Positions 35,220-48,444 of a stretch of 64,000 bases of DNA are shown here, piece after piece (the stretch's first letter is position 1; each line of letters opens with the position of its first letter). Location: contig JAHLWZ010000714.1 of NCBI GenBank assembly GCA_020536535.1, positions 1 through 64,000 of the forward strand, in the 5' to 3' direction. The notes under the pieces were generated by a model, which saw only the letters and a program-made list of their open reading frames with translations, did not search any database and was not told the origin of the DNA. The position numbers and the translations under genes were made by a program. The DNA comes from Pelomyxa schiedti (Eukaryota > Evosea > Pelobiontida > Pelomyxidae).

Positions 35220-38200
35220 ATGTCACGGCGTCTTATAATATTTTTCACCTACCTGCTCACAGTTTGCGGGTCCATTGCACCATTCACTGAGGATTGTACT
35301 TCCAGCTTCACGGCGGCCAAATGGAGGTTTCTCTCATGCACTGTGGAATTTTAGTTCCTTTCGTTTTCCTTGTTTTATTGTGGTTTGTTGCCAGTCAAGG
35401 CTTTCTGTGTTGGTATCTCACCAAATACACAGTGGGTGGTCACATTTGTACATTGGAGGCTACGAGAGCAGATGCGGGGACTCGCCCTCAGGATCGGCAT
35501 GTTATTTCCAAGGAGGAGGCGGCGACCGCTACATATCTTCCCAAGTAGTTGATGTCTCCACCTATGACGTCATGAGAATCAGATTCAATCTCCGCGTTGG
35601 AGACAGCAGCGTGAGATTCGCGTGGACTTGCAGCGGGCCCGATTGGACCAGCAATTACCCACAGCTCGAAGCCCAGCGTGATTCCTCAGGCTGGAGTGTC
35701 ATCGACAGCTACCCCAGAATGGGAAGCTGGGGAAGCTATGACTATTCTGTAAATGTGGGAACCACCTCAGGAATGGAGTTCAGATGGTACCAGCACGGCG
35801 GATCGGACTTAACAATCGACTATGCCCTATGGGGAGTCGATTCAATATGGGTTCAGGGAGTAAATTGTGTGCTGCCCCTTCTTGTCATCATATTTCGTTT
35901 TCTTTTTAGTTTTAGTGTTAAATTTTCGCGTTTACTGACTGAGATGTGTAAAAAGGGCCCGTTGTATCCAGTGTGACAAGACCTCCAACGACTGGGGGCA
36001 GTGTCACTATCACTGGAAACTATTACTTTAGTGGTTGTACAGCAACTGTTGGTGGGGCTGCTTGTACCAGTCCCGCGTATTTATCTGCAACGTCTATGAC
36101 TTGCGATGCACCAGTACGTTTTTTTTTTTTTTTTTTTTTTTGGGCAGTTATAACTTGGTTTCCTAATTTCCGTACGTAGGGTGGAACAGGTTCAGGACAT
36201 GAAATTAAAGTTACTTGTGATATCTATAGCAGTCTTGCCAATACCCTTTTCTCGTATGCTGGTAATGATACGTCTGTTTTTTTGCCTTGAAGATGACATT
36301 CTGTTGCAGATCCAACTATCTCTTCAGTTCCATCTATTGGCACTTCTGGGGGAACGACACAACTCCAGGTTATTGCCCTCTGGGTTTACCCTTATATCTG
36401 AATACCATTTGCTCCACATGCACAGGGAACAAACTTTGGGGGTGGTCCTCCCTCGCCCTACGAAATTACTGCTACCTTTGGTGGTGCAGCAGCAACTGTT
36501 ACCTGGGTTTCCCAGACAACTTTGACACTCACTATCCCCCCTGGCAGTGGCTATGCTTCAGTGCAAGTTACTGTTGATGGACTGACGAGCAATGTGTATA
36601 CATATGCTTACTCGGGTTCGTTAATTCGACTTATGTTATTTCACTTACTGGTTTGAATAGCTCCCTCCATTTCCTCAATCACCAATCCTTCAACAACTGG
36701 TGGACAAATTACAATCACTGGCGATAATTTTGGTCCTTCTGGAACCCTTGTATCTGTTCTTGTTGATGGAAAAGAATGCACCAATCCTTCAGTTGTTGCT
36801 CATACCCAAATGACTTGCACCGTTGAGCCTGGAGTGGGGACGGGACTCTCTGTCGTGGCAAATGTTCCTGCTTCCAGTGGACAGCAAGTTAGTGTGGCTA
36901 CGTTTTCCTATGAGGCTCCTCAAATATTCTCTTTTTCATCCCCAAGTACTGGCACCTTATCAACTCCGATAGAGGTTTGCAATATGGGAATACCTGACAC
37001 TTTATTCACTGGTTTTTTCACAGGGAGATAATTTTGGCCCAGGGGGTGCTTATCAACTCTATATCCTTTTTGATGGAATTCAACAAAACTGTGTTTGGGA
37101 ATCTCAGACATCTATGTGGTGCCCAGTACCAACTGCAACCAATATGGGTTAGTAGAGTTTTGTATTGAGTGCTTTGTGACTTTCTAAAGGTTCTCATTCT
37201 GTTGTACCTGTCATTGCAGGGAATACTGGAAGTTCTTTTGATTTTACTTATGATGGTTTGAAAAAAATTTCTTTGGTTGGTTCTCATTTTGGCTAGCACC
37301 TCAAATTACCTCGGTTTCTTCTATTTCTACAGTTGGCGGCCATATTACAATTACTGGACTGAACTTTGGTCCAACTGGAACACCTGTATCAGTAACAATT
37401 CAGGGACAGACGTGCTCTTCCCCAGTTGTAGTTTCGCATACCAGCTTAACTTGCGATTTTGGAACCGGCACAGGGGCTGACTTACCTGTCGTGGTGACAG
37501 TGGGAAGCAAGTCTGGTTCTGGATTGTTCTCATACCAACGTAAAGCCGTTTTTGTTTCTCTCAAAATCTAAGTTACTCTAGCACCTCGAATTTCTGCCAT
37601 AGAATCTCCGTCTACTGACGGTGCGGGCACTGTGACAATTACGGTAAGTTTGATATCCCCTTCGGGAGATCACTCATGCCTCAAAGGGCGAGAACTTTGG
37701 TCCTGGTGGAGCTTATCAAATTAATGTTATCTATGACACTGAGAGTACAGTTATTGCTGCAACTTGGCTCTCTGATTCTACTATTGCTGTACAGTTCCCT
37801 CCTGGGACTGGCTACCACTCCATATCTGTCTCTGTAAATGGTGTGGAAAGTGTGACCCCTTTTACGATGTCCTACCAAGGTACCCTCTTCAAAGGAAAGC
37901 TTCATTAATAACCCTCTAAAAAGCTCCTGTCATTTCATCTTCATCTAACGTTGAAACTACTGGGGGTTCTGTTACCATTTTTGGCAACAACTTTGGACCT
38001 CTTTTATCCACTGTCTCGGTCACTTTCAATGGAGTAGCTTGTTCTGAAGCATACGTGGTCCAAGCTCATGTACAGGTTTCTTGCAAGGCCAGTGCTGGCG
38101 TGGGAACAGGAATTCCAATTTTAATGACAGTGGATGGAGGGGTACAAGGCTCTGGCTTTGGCTCGTACAAAGGTACAAGGTTACGGCATATTCGTTTTCT

Positions 38201-41121
38201 CTGATAAATTGTAGCACCCACTGTTTCCGGGGCTTCAAGTCCAACTGAAGGTGGTTCTTCAGGACTCATTATGGTATTGGAGATGCCTGTTCTGTTTTAT
38301 TGTAAACCCCACACAGGGAACGGGATTTGGTCCTGGAGGGTCCTATGCTGTTTCAGTTACTTTAGACGGGTCGTCATGCAGTTCCCCTCTTGTGCTTTCG
38401 CAAACAGTTATCAGTTGCAGCTTCCCTGCTGCTGTTCTTCAGAATGATATAAGTACTGGCACTTCCCTTATCCAACTCTTGTGCCAACGTTTCCCTTCCA
38501 GCTCGTAATCATACTGTCTATGTCTCTATTGCTGGACAAGTTTCCAATTCTGCTCTTTGGTCTTATTCTGGTGAGGCTGAGCTTTTCGTAAGAATTTTTA
38601 TAACTGGCAACTAGGACCAAGTATTTTTTCCTGTACAAAGCCGCCTACAACAGGTGGAACTATTGTAATCAGTGGTTCAAGCTTTGGTCCCACAGGAACA
38701 GTTTCTTGTGTCACTGTTGGCGGACTAACATGCTCCAACCCTTACACTGTTGCTCATACCTCAATTTCTTGTGATGTCTCGCCGGGAGAGGGAATAAATC
38801 AAGTGATTGAAGTGCAATCACCGTGCCCTGATGGGAAATATGCTTCAGCAGCAGTTTTCAGCTACCAAGGTACTTCTTCGTAGTCCTTCTGGATTCTTTT
38901 GACTGAGGTGCGTAGGACCTTCTATTTCCAGTGTCAGCAGTCCTCCAACATCTGGAGGAGCTATTGTACTGACAGGAGAAAACTTTGGCGCGCTGTTTAC
39001 AGCTGTCCAGGTCTCAGTCGATGGCGTTGCATGCCCAATAACTGGATTCACGGCTCACACATGTATGGCAAACCAAAATAACGTTTTCGACTAAGTGAAC
39101 CTCCATCCAGCGATAACCTGCACGGCACCAAGTGGGACAGGTCTGCCTACGTTGACCCTTGTTGTAGCTGGAAATACACCTGCTCTTACTCCTATGAGCT
39201 ATCTTCACCCCTCTATTGAATCCACAACAACAGTGGGGACGGATGGGGGTACCACCGTGATCACTGGCTCCAATTTTGGTTCAGGGACTCCGATACCCCA
39301 AGTTACAATAAATGGACAATCTTGCCAAAATGTGGTTATCCTTTCCTCCCATACGAGATTACAATGTCTTGCTCCTGAAGGCTTTGGCTCCTCCTCTGTG
39401 ATGACAGTAGCAGTTAATGGACTAGTAAGTGATAATACTGCCTTCCCCTATGCAGGTAAATTTACGACCCTGTTCTCTGCCTTTCCATTCTGATTACCTT
39501 GATAGTTCCAACAATTTCCAGTATTACATCCACGCCGACAACTGGTGGTTTTACGCTTATTACTGGCACAAATTTTGCGGCCTCGATCAGTGCCGTTTCT
39601 GTTCAAATTGGCGGAAGGCCATGCACAAATCTTCACTACACTGAGGAACACACGCAGCTCAACTGTTCCGTCAGTGAAGGAGTTGGCCAACAGTTAACTG
39701 TGTCACTCAGTGTTGGTGACCAATCTTGTGGCTTTTCCAGTGGGTTCACTTATGAAGGTATTGAGGCTTTTGTAGCTTTCTTTGTTCTAAAACCAGTAAC
39801 CTTAGCACCTGCTTTGGTTTCTGCTTCATCGGCTAAGACTGAGGGTGGTCTTGTTACATTGCTTGGCAAAAACTTTGGCCCCTTGGGCACAACCGCCACT
39901 GTTACAGTGGCTGGTGTAAAGTATGAAACTGGCTTGGTTTCAGTGGCTCATACTCAAATTTCCTTTACTATCAATCCTGGGACAGGCTCGTCCAAAGTTA
40001 CTCAGGTCACAGTTGCCAATCAGGACTCTGTGGCTATGATGATATACAGCTATTCCAGTGCGATTGCTTTTCCACTTGTTGTAGAAATTTCTTACGATGA
40101 GCTCCCTAGGTCCGATAGTGTACTATGCTACAGCCACAGATTTTGCAGGAGGATTTACCCGTATTGAAGGAGACAACTTTGGCACTGATACATCAAAAAT
40201 AGCTGTGACTGTTGGAGGAAAGCAATGCACTGGTCTTACATTAGTAGCAGACCATGTGGCACTTAACTGCTCCATCGTAGCTGGGACTGGCAAAAATCTC
40301 AGTGTTGTTGTCGAGGTGGATGGGCTAATGGGCTCGGCACCTGTATTTAGCTACGTGGACTTTATTCCTCCAAACTGCACCATTTCAGGGGATCGTGGAT
40401 CCCAGGGAAAAGACTTCGATGTCAGCATCGATTGCTCAGAGGCTGTATTCGGGCTGGAGCTAAGTGATATTATCACAGTTGGATGCGGTGCAGAGTGGAT
40501 TTCTGGACAAGGCTCAGCCTACGTTGTTAGCATGCAAAGGAACAATTCTTCCCCGAACTGCACTATTAAACTTCCACCGGGAGCAGTACAGGATGCAGGA
40601 GGCAACCCCAATCCCGCCTCGAATCTTTACAGAGTTGTATTCTCAAGTATGCTTCCTTCCTGAGTTTGCCTTGATTCTCAACTCTAATACTTCTCCTTCA
40701 GCCAATAATAATTCGAAGCTAACAAGAAGGCTCATTGGAGTGATCGGAGGATGCATCCTTGGTGCCGGAGCTGTTACAGGTGCTGCTGTTTGTGCGGGGC
40801 TATATTTCCGGTATGTCCCAAATGCAAATAAACTAAAATGAACTTACTCCTTGATAGGAAGAAGAAAAAGGAGCCTGTTCCACCCCTTAACATTCCAATG
40901 GAAGTCCAACAAGAATCTTCTTTCGTGCCTGTGGTTTGTGCATTTCAGCAATTATGACTTTCCCCTAACAAACATTTCAGGAGGAAACCTCAATGTATGC
41001 CTCAAATTCAGGAGGATCTGACCCGGTGGAGACTGATGAATATACCCAATCAATAACTGTATCTGTTGGTTCTGGCATTGACGCAGCTCCTCCTTACAGT
41101 TCAACTAATGAAGGAGTCTAA
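35220..41121 (+). CDS. Receptor-like surface protein with 14 IPT/TIG repeats
   Basis: ATG 35220 opens a signal peptide (LIIFFTYLLTVCGSIA). A jelly-roll-like extracellular domain follows (about 35450-35870; CGDSPSGSACYFQGGGGDRY, TYDVMRIRFNLRVGDSSVRF), resembling the reelin-repeat fold. Then come 14 IPT/TIG immunoglobulin-like repeats, recognised by GGxxxIxGxNFGP, near 35990, 36345, 36690, 36960, 37335, 37620, 37960, 38255, 38650, 38955, 39235, 39540, 39840 and 40150. A Cys-containing juxtamembrane domain (40370-40650) precedes one helix (LIGVIGGCILGAGAVTG...) near 40730-40800. The cytoplasmic tail of about 75 residues is KKKKEPVPP-led and contains Tyr in SMYASNS, DEYTQS and APPYSS. No kinase domain is present. 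IPT surface proteins act in adhesion or self-recognition in other amoebae and in plexin/Met receptors. The stop is TAA 41119-41121; AATAAA-like AAATAAAAG lies near 41190. Confidence 0.88.
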
Positions 41122-41260
41122 AGTGATTTTGGTGCAAACATAGAAGCAGTTTTGGCACAGTAAATCTGTAAATTATTCTATGTTGTTGAAATAAAAGAAG
41201 TGCCATGGTAATGGCAGAAACGAAAAGAATCAACTTCCAAAAAAAAAACACTCTTTTAAA

Positions 41261-43633
41261 CTACAAGGAGTTAGGTACACGCTTTCCCACTGTCACGTCT
41301 CCCATTTCAACAGGCCCAATTTGGAATGCTATTGCTGTTGTGTGGTCCTGTTTTGTCCACAGAGGTTAGATAGTGGAAGGCAAATCATACAACATACCAT
41401 TTTGCCAGGGTATTTTTTGTAATCAGTGGGTTGTTTGAGTCCTGGATTTGCTTCCATGTATTCCCGTGCGGGTGTAGTTGTTGCAATTGCATGTTCTACA
41501 GCCACATTTACCATTTCTGAGGGTGATACAGAGTGCTGGCTATACAGATCCTGTATTGGTTTGAGTGATGCTACACAAAAATTTGTGGGAAGTTACATTT
41601 ATAAAATGGGATAAAAATTTAGTTTTGGCCACTTCCAGATCAGGTCGTGGAATATCAGGCCAGTCATTTGCAGGAATACCCAAGTCTTTGGGTGTATTTC
41701 CAAGTTGAACTGGGTCGAAATTGTCATATATGCCTAAGAACAACTGGTTGATATTGATAGTTCGTTTTTTGGAGAGGGCAAGAAAAAGGTACCATCTGTA
41801 ACAAGCATAACGACATCCCCAGGCTTACACAAGTGGTAATAAAGCTGCAAGTTGCGTAAATCAGGACTCCCTTGGCCAATGTATGGACCCAACCGGCCTC
41901 CTGGGTCACGCAAGTCAACACACCTGAGGAAAGAAGTTACTCAGTTGCAGAAAGAAGTATTCACTTAGTATCCTTAACCTGTTTCCACTGGTGATGTCAG
42001 ATACTTCTTTCGTTTCCAAATTCCAGTGAAATGCTTTGCAATCACCCACACTAACAATCACTGCTGCCCAGTCTGGGGGTGTGTCAGACAACTGATTTCT
42101 ATAAGAGAGTTCTAAAACGGGAGAAATCAAACTTCGATGATAAAACAGCAGAGTAAAGTTGTTGTTCCAGCATCCCAGATATTCTGTGATTGTTCACTAA
42201 TCTTTTCATTCGCCTCACATGTTGCACGAAGGAGTTTTCTTCCAATTTCCTTCATATTTTATCAATGGAGATGGGCAATTTAATTGGAGAACCTGTAAAT
42301 CGTTGACACGTTCTGTTCTATCGGGAATATACTGCATGACACCGTCAATGGCATTTCTTGCTGCTTTAAATGCACGCTCCCCCCAATTGCACCCATCTGC
42401 TATTGCTATGAGTGCTCTATTTTCGTATAAAATCGCACAAAAACTATCTTTTGGTGCATGGCATAGAGTAAGTTTAGAGAAAGTGCCCATTGAGACGGCC
42501 TACCCGCATTAGGTTCACCATCACGAATTTGTACACCAGGGCGTGTTGTAACAAGTGGATATGTTGATACACTGCGGGCACATAGCATAGGTAAATTCAC
42601 ATATTCTGACCGATACTCTACCCGACTGCATAGGCACATATTATCGAGAGAGTATGTTAGTTTGTTATTTTACCTCCAATTACCACAAAAGAAGATTTCC
42701 CACAATATGGTATTAGAAAACTACACTGCCACGCCATAAAACCAACCTTGGTCCTTTGACAGCCTCGACCCTAGCACGAGGCAGCCCCATATAGAACTTG
42801 GCAGCCACGTGCATAATAACACCCCGGTCGTCCCTGACCGTGGAGCTTGTCTCGGCAGCCGCGGCGGTAGCCATCTCGGCCCAGGGGCCCCACGCCCCCA
42901 CCGCCCCCGTCCACGCCCCGTCGTGGCCGTGCGGGCACGAGAAGGACACGGAGGTGCACCGCGAGGACGTGGACATCGACGAGCCCGGCGAGTCTGAGCG
43001 AGGGCAGGCGGCGGTGGCCGAGGCCGAGGACGGGGGCGCAGCCGCAGCGAGGGTGACGTGGACGTGCGAGGGGGGCGGCGGGTACGACACGCAGAAGCAG
43101 CCGCACACGGGGCACCGAGGGGCCGCGGCCGTCGTGGCCGTGGACGAGGAAGACCACGAGAGCCTCCGCTGGAGCTGCTGCTGCTGCTGCTGCTGCTCCA
43201 CGGGGGCCAGCGGCGGCGTCGTGGTGCGGGCCGAGGACGAGGGCGGGGAGCGAGGCGACGGCGGGCCGTTGTAGTCCGCGGGCGGCGAGGGCGACGCCGC
43301 CGACGAGGTCGATGTGGTGCAGGTCGTGGTCGTGGTGGCGAGCGAGATGTAGGGGCTCGACGTCGTGAGCCCGCTGCAGTTTGCGTCCGCGATGCTGTTG
43401 TGGGCGTACGCGGCTGCCTGGTGCGCCGTGCTTGGCACCGAGGACATGGACATTGCCGGCCTGTGGCCGTGCGGCCTGGCCGCCGTGGTGTTGGTCCTCT
43501 GGTACTGGTACTGCCTCTGGTTTTGCTGCAGTTGCTGCTGTATTTGTTGTGGCACTGTTGGGGTTGCTGACGGGGATATCGAGGGTGTTGGTACTACTAC
43601 CTGGGGTGGCGGTGGTGCTGCTGTACCACTCAT
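41261..43633 (-). CDS. PP2C-like phosphatase-domain protein with low-complexity N-terminus
   Basis: The start is ATG 43633. The first exon (to about 42720) encodes some 290 residues of Pro/Ser/Thr/Ala/Gln-rich sequence, including seven or so consecutive Gln at 43172-43198, and a pair of Cys (CPVCGCFC). The second half is a PPM/PP2C fold: KDSFCAILYENRALIAIADG with CNWGERAFKAARNAIDGVMQ (42300-42450), DWAAVIVSVGDCKAFHWN (42010-42090), KPGDVVMLVTDG (41790-41830), and the end WTKQDHTTAIAFQIG (41300-41350). The metal-binding Asp of the DGxxG motif is present as DGCNWG, and the late DG as VTDG. The DNHT-like end is KQDHTTA, with the key Asp kept. It probably is an Mn2+/Mg2+-dependent Ser/Thr phosphatase. 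The stop is TAG 41261-41263, convergent with the IPT receptor gene. Confidence 0.8.
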
Positions 43634-43965
43634 TTTTTTTCCCTCTTTGATGGTGGGTGATGGGTGTCGTTGGTGTGTTGTAGTGAAATTGGTCTTGTTT
43701 TTTGTTTTTTTTTTTTTTTTTCGTTTTCTCTTTCAGGGTTTTTTCTTCACGTTGTGCCGCCGGCCTCGGGTGCCGAAAAAAGGTGTTTTTGGCCGAAAAT
43801 TACCAATTTAATACGTTAGGCGAAGGGGACGTGCTTTGAATTGTGGTGAAGTTCTCCTTTGTTTGTCTTAGTGTGCCTTTCTGTGTGTTGTTGGGTTTTG
43901 GAATTTCTTGTCTGTTGGCAACTGGGGAGGTGCTTGGGGTTGCAAGTTTTGGATACAAGCCACTT

Positions 43966-46547
43966 TTACAATGTTCTGGTCTCTTGGGTGAGGTCTGCTA
44001 GGGGAACTAATTGCTCTTTTCCTTCCCTAGTATCACGGTGATAAACATGTTTTGGAAGTCCGCGGTGTCTGCCTGAACAAAGCATTAGTATCACCACTAG
44101 AACCCTTGTGGGGGAATCAGAACTCACCCATCATCATTACTGTCATGAGAATGAATTTGGAACATATTCCTAGAACCCCGGAGTATGAGTACGGAACCCC
44201 AGGATAGCCAACAGATAGCCCTACTGTGCCATAGGCAGAGGTAACTTCAAAGATAATTTTAAATATGCTGGCAATCTCCGGGTCAGTGCTTGAACATTCA
44301 AAAGCGGCAATGATGAAGATCGCCAGGTACAACCACCTTTAGAATGTTATCCAAAATAAGCAGGGAAATTTTAAAAGTACAAGAACGGATGAAAGGCAAC
44401 ATCAGTAAGGTATCTGCAAAGGGTCTTCAATTTAGAGTAGGGTGCTGTAGACTGTCGGGCTTCGTTTTTTATTTCTTCCTCACGGTACTTGCGAACATCT
44501 TTGGAAAGTAAATCATTCGATAAAGTGATTAGACAGCACATGCTATAGGGTATGCACTGATAAACATTGACTTAATATATCTTTTTTGTGGTGTTAAAAG
44601 GCAGAAAAAGTTGTAAAGTACCTACATCCACAATAGAGGATCCTGCAAGGCGTCCATATCTGTAATTTTTTGTTGGATTGGAAAAGTAATCAAAAGGACA
44701 TACTAAGAAGTGAAAAGCCTGCTGTTCTCGAACACACTGTATTTCCGAATTTCAGAATACAAAATGACAAGGCGGTACATGCCACTGAGAAAAAATCCAT
44801 CCAACCACCGGCATGAATATTGAGAGTTCCACTGAAACCCAATAAAAGCCACTGTATCAGTGACATTAAGAACACCAAATACAATCATCAAGATTTTGGT
44901 ATGAATGCCAGGGAATATATGCAAAGAACAACGAGTGGGTTCTGTAAGAACATCTGACAAAATTAGGTAATTAAAGGGGTTTTAAGAGGCAACATCTTAG
45001 TGGCTGTTCATATTTGGGGAGTTTCCTTTCGTATGTAAAATTTCTCGTTAACCAGACAGCAAAACGAATTCCGAGTGGGAGCATTGTATTTCCAGCACAA
45101 ATAAGAAAACTGAGAGTCAGCAATATTGTGTAGTCCGTTTGAAATGGTGCCATTCCATCTTGAAAGATGGCAAATCCAGCCTATTAGAACACTTAGTATT
45201 TATTGGATATCGACAAGAATACATTATTGAATGCAGAAAAGCAGTGAAACGCACTCCACCACCAGCAATTTACGTTTCTCTGTTGCATCAACTCATATTT
45301 TGAAGAAAACCGAAGATAAAATCCCATTATGAGGAAGCATATAGTTTGCAGTCCCCATTGATATCCAATCTGCCAAGTTGTGAGGCAAATAAACACTTGA
45401 GCCCTCTTACAATTACAAAAATCAATCGCTTCAGAGCTTGCCGCTCCATATTGTAATCATGCAAAAAAAGATTTGTTTCAGATTTTCTAGATCTTGGCAC
45501 ATTGATAAGAGTTTCACTTTCGTCACTCTCATCATCGCAAGCCGTTACAGCAATTTCGCTTGCACGCCTTCATTACTGATTTAGAGATTGTCAAAAATAT
45601 GGGGTGAATAAAGAAAAAAACTGGGAAGGAAAAAGGGTAAGAACCAACTGTGTGTGTTTTTGCCAGATTGATCTCACTCGAAAATAACGTAACACAGTGA
45701 CAGTAAGGCAGGTGCACGTACATACACCGCATATTTGCGTTAAACAAACTAATATGGCCTGCAGTTAAGTGCCTCAGTTTCCAGACTCAAGTGTGAAGGT
45801 GTGTTAAAGAGAAGAAGAGCACCAGGGAGGGTATTGTCCAGGCAGAAATATCCACAGATGTCAACCCTGTACAAGTAACAGCTGACATAGTTTGATAAAT
45901 AGCATCAATTACAGAGAGATCTATTGGAATTAAGGGTGGTGTGGGTATAAAATGAGACAAGTACCGTCATGTCCCATTGTTTTCTCTAAAATAAATATAG
46001 CAGTTGCGCCAATGATGGCACAGGACAGGATAAACGTTACATGCAAAGGTAAGAAGTTTGTCACCCACGAGAGGAACCTTTTTCCCAACTTCCCACAACA
46101 ATTTCGGAGCTTCGCCTTGCACCCCCGATTTTTCTTCCTCACCATCATTAGAATGTCCTCTCCATCTTCCTCATCATACTTCCTACTGCATCTTCGGCTA
46201 TCTGCCACCCTACTACCCACTTCTTTTTTCCTCTTCTTGGGTTTCTTCCCGTCAGAGTGACTATCTCCCCCAATCTCGTCTCCCTCAGTATCACTCTTGA
46301 ACAATTCATCCTCAAACTCGCTGCTCTTCCAGCCTGGTTGAAATGGGGCACTTGGTGAAAATGCAGGAACTGACATTGGGGGTACTGAAGTGCCCGAACT
46401 ACTAAATAGCCTCGATGTCACAGGTGACTGTGGTGGAAACATCTTGTTTGTGATGCTGCTTTTCTTCTTTGGTTCCTTATTTGCACCAACAGAGTCTCCT
46501 TCAACAGGGACTGGTGCAAAATCCTCATCCAAACTGTTTGAAGTCAT
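43966..46547 (-). CDS. TRK-type potassium transporter
   Basis: The start is ATG 46547 (MTSNSLDEDFAP). A polar leader of about 140 residues with basic clusters (KKPKKRKKEVG) precedes the first helix (LHVTFILSCAIIGATAIFIL). P-loop-type motifs follow, each with the K+-coordinating Gly: SAVTCTGLTSVDI near 45850-45880 and SAYGTVGLSVGYPG near 44190-44240. Other helices cover 44660-45530, with a polar cytosolic insert near 45430-45530. The last exon begins GRHRGLP, the conserved helix-end motif of fungal/plant TRK/HKT transporters, reached over an intron at about 44063-44126. It ends LTQETRTL, with stop TAA 43966-43968. The family moves K+ (or K+/Na+) across the plasma membrane using four pore loops. 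I can place two loops with confidence; the other two lie in poorly resolved exons. Confidence 0.85.
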
Positions 46548-46738
46548 AAAAAAAACGTGAAAAACAAAGAAATGACAAAACAAATTTGATTAAAAAAACA
46601 CCTCTGGATGTCGTTACGCATTTTTTTCCCCCTTCTCGTGCCCCCAAACAAACGAAAAGGGAGAAAAAAAGATCAGATATTTCGAAACCTCAAAAAAATG
46701 AAGAGCTTCGGGTTATTGTGATTAGATGAAAATGACAA

Positions 46739-48444
46739 TCAGAGTGCTTTGTTGATGATGCCGACAAGGGTCTCAGCTGGAAGAACAATGGTATTGCCTT
46801 TCATACTACTGGAATTAGAGGCCTTGGGTATCAGTGCCGGAATGGCTGAAGCTTGTAGACCCAATTGTGAGAGTGTTGGTACCTGAGAGAGGGATTTTTC
46901 ATGTGAGCGCATGGTGGGGTTAGAAAAAGATATAATAGGTGGATTGGGTAGTGAGTAGCTTACTGCAAGGTTGCGGCACAAGTCCTTGAGCCATTGGATG
47001 GAGTCTCTGATGGAAGCGGATGGATTCCCCGTTAGCATGACTGCCAATTCAGTGTACCTGAAGTGTGTGAGAAGTGATGAATTACGCATCACTTACAAAC
47101 CTGGATATGTAGGTGGTGGCAATTTTATCTGTGGGTGGAAGAGCTGCGAGAGCATCGATGTTGGCTTCTATGACATGTGGCAACAACGAGCCGCACAGAG
47201 CCCCGTGCGGTGCGTGTTCCAGCATCCCACCAAGAGGTCCCGCAAAGCCATGAACAGCACCCAGTTTTGCGTTCGCGAGTGCCATTCCTCCCATTACACT
47301 TGTCACACACATATCCTCTCTGGCAGCGAGATTTGTTGGGTTCTGGTATGCAATTAAAAGTGATCGAGCAGCTCGCTTGATTCCTGGTAAAAGATGGTTG
47401 ACTCCCCAAATCATAATTTTAAATCATACCTTCTCGGCACAAGGCATCTACAATTGGATTTGGTTTGTTGCAAACAAATGGTTCGATAACTTGTGTCAAC
47501 GCATCCATTCCTTTGAAGAGGTCAAAGGGATTGCGGAGGTGACTGTTCTACCAGTAGAGGCTGTCACGAAAGGGGGAAGCGAAACCGTCAGTTCTGGGTC
47601 GATAATGGCAACTTGTGGGAGCAAGAAATTGTGCCTTAAGCTGACCTGTGAGTGGAAAATAAGTTAGTAATTTAAAATGAGGCACAATTTCGTCTCCACT
47701 TTCCGTGGAACAGGATTAAACCTTGACAGAGTGGGCTGGACTGCACAAGACAGCATTTTTTGTTACCTGGTAACCAGCGTTAGCTCATTTACTTAGCACT
47801 ATAAGGCCTTTGTCTTCAAAAACTCACTTCAGCACCAGTGCCAGCTGTTGTTGGAATTGCAATGCAAGGAAGAGCAGGCTTTGTGAGGGGTTTCCCAAGG
47901 CCAATAACTTCAAGGTAATTCATTATGTCACCACCTGTAATTCAACTCAGAGGTGTGGTTGCCTATTGAACACTACCATTTGTAACAAGGGCAGAAACAG
48001 CCTTGGCAGTATCCATTACACTTCCACCACCAAAACCAATGACAAGTTGTGCATCCAGAGTTCTGGCCATCTTAAAATTATAAGATTGATCAACTACTAT
48101 CAGACGATATACCTGCACACCTTGTGCCACAACGTCAACAGTGGGTTCTGCTTGCACAATAAACTCCTCAATAGTCATGGACTGTGCCTTGAGCCGTTCA
48201 ATCAACAATCCAGCTGAACAAACCAAAATCAATAAAAAAAAGAATAAGATATAATGGAAATGCACGAGGGGAGGTCGAATTCACAAGTGGCAAATAAAAA
48301 GTAAGGGGTTTCGGTACCAGCAGGTGTCCCACAATGCACAACAAGAGCTCGGTCGCCAAAGGACTTGGCGGTTGTTGGCACAGTGCGTACTACTCCACAC
48401 CCGAACACAACACGCCCACACCCGAACTCAAACCCCTCAATCAT
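46739..48444 (-). CDS. Iron-containing alcohol dehydrogenase family, copy 2
   Basis: The start is ATG 48444 (MIEGFEFGCGRVVFGCGVVR), matching the family's FGxG opening. There follow LVVHCGT, LDAQLVIGFGGGSVMDTAKA near 47990-48050 (nucleotide-binding GGGS), KPALPCIAIPTTAGTGAE near 47830-47880, VAIIDPELTVSLPP..TASTGMDALTQVIEPF (47460-47620), and LGAVHGFAGPLGGMLEHAPH near 47190-47260. The last supplies metal-binding His residues, and HGxxxxxxLPHVIEAN continues it. The C-terminus is LPAETLVGIINKAL. Compared with copy 1 the motifs differ throughout (GGGSVMDTAK versus GGGSSLDTAK; VHGFAGPLGG versus PLGAHFHITH), and copy 2 lacks the long Ser/Thr leader. The two are therefore old paralogues or separate acquisitions, not a recent duplication. 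Substrate unknown; an NAD(P)-dependent cytosolic enzyme is likely. Confidence 0.88.

Noticed and set aside
42798-43570. Two long plus-strand ORFs over the PP2C-like gene
   Set aside because: The minus-strand frame has a start, Gln/Pro/Ser coding bias and continues by splicing into the phosphatase domain; the plus frames are by-products of GC-rich codons.
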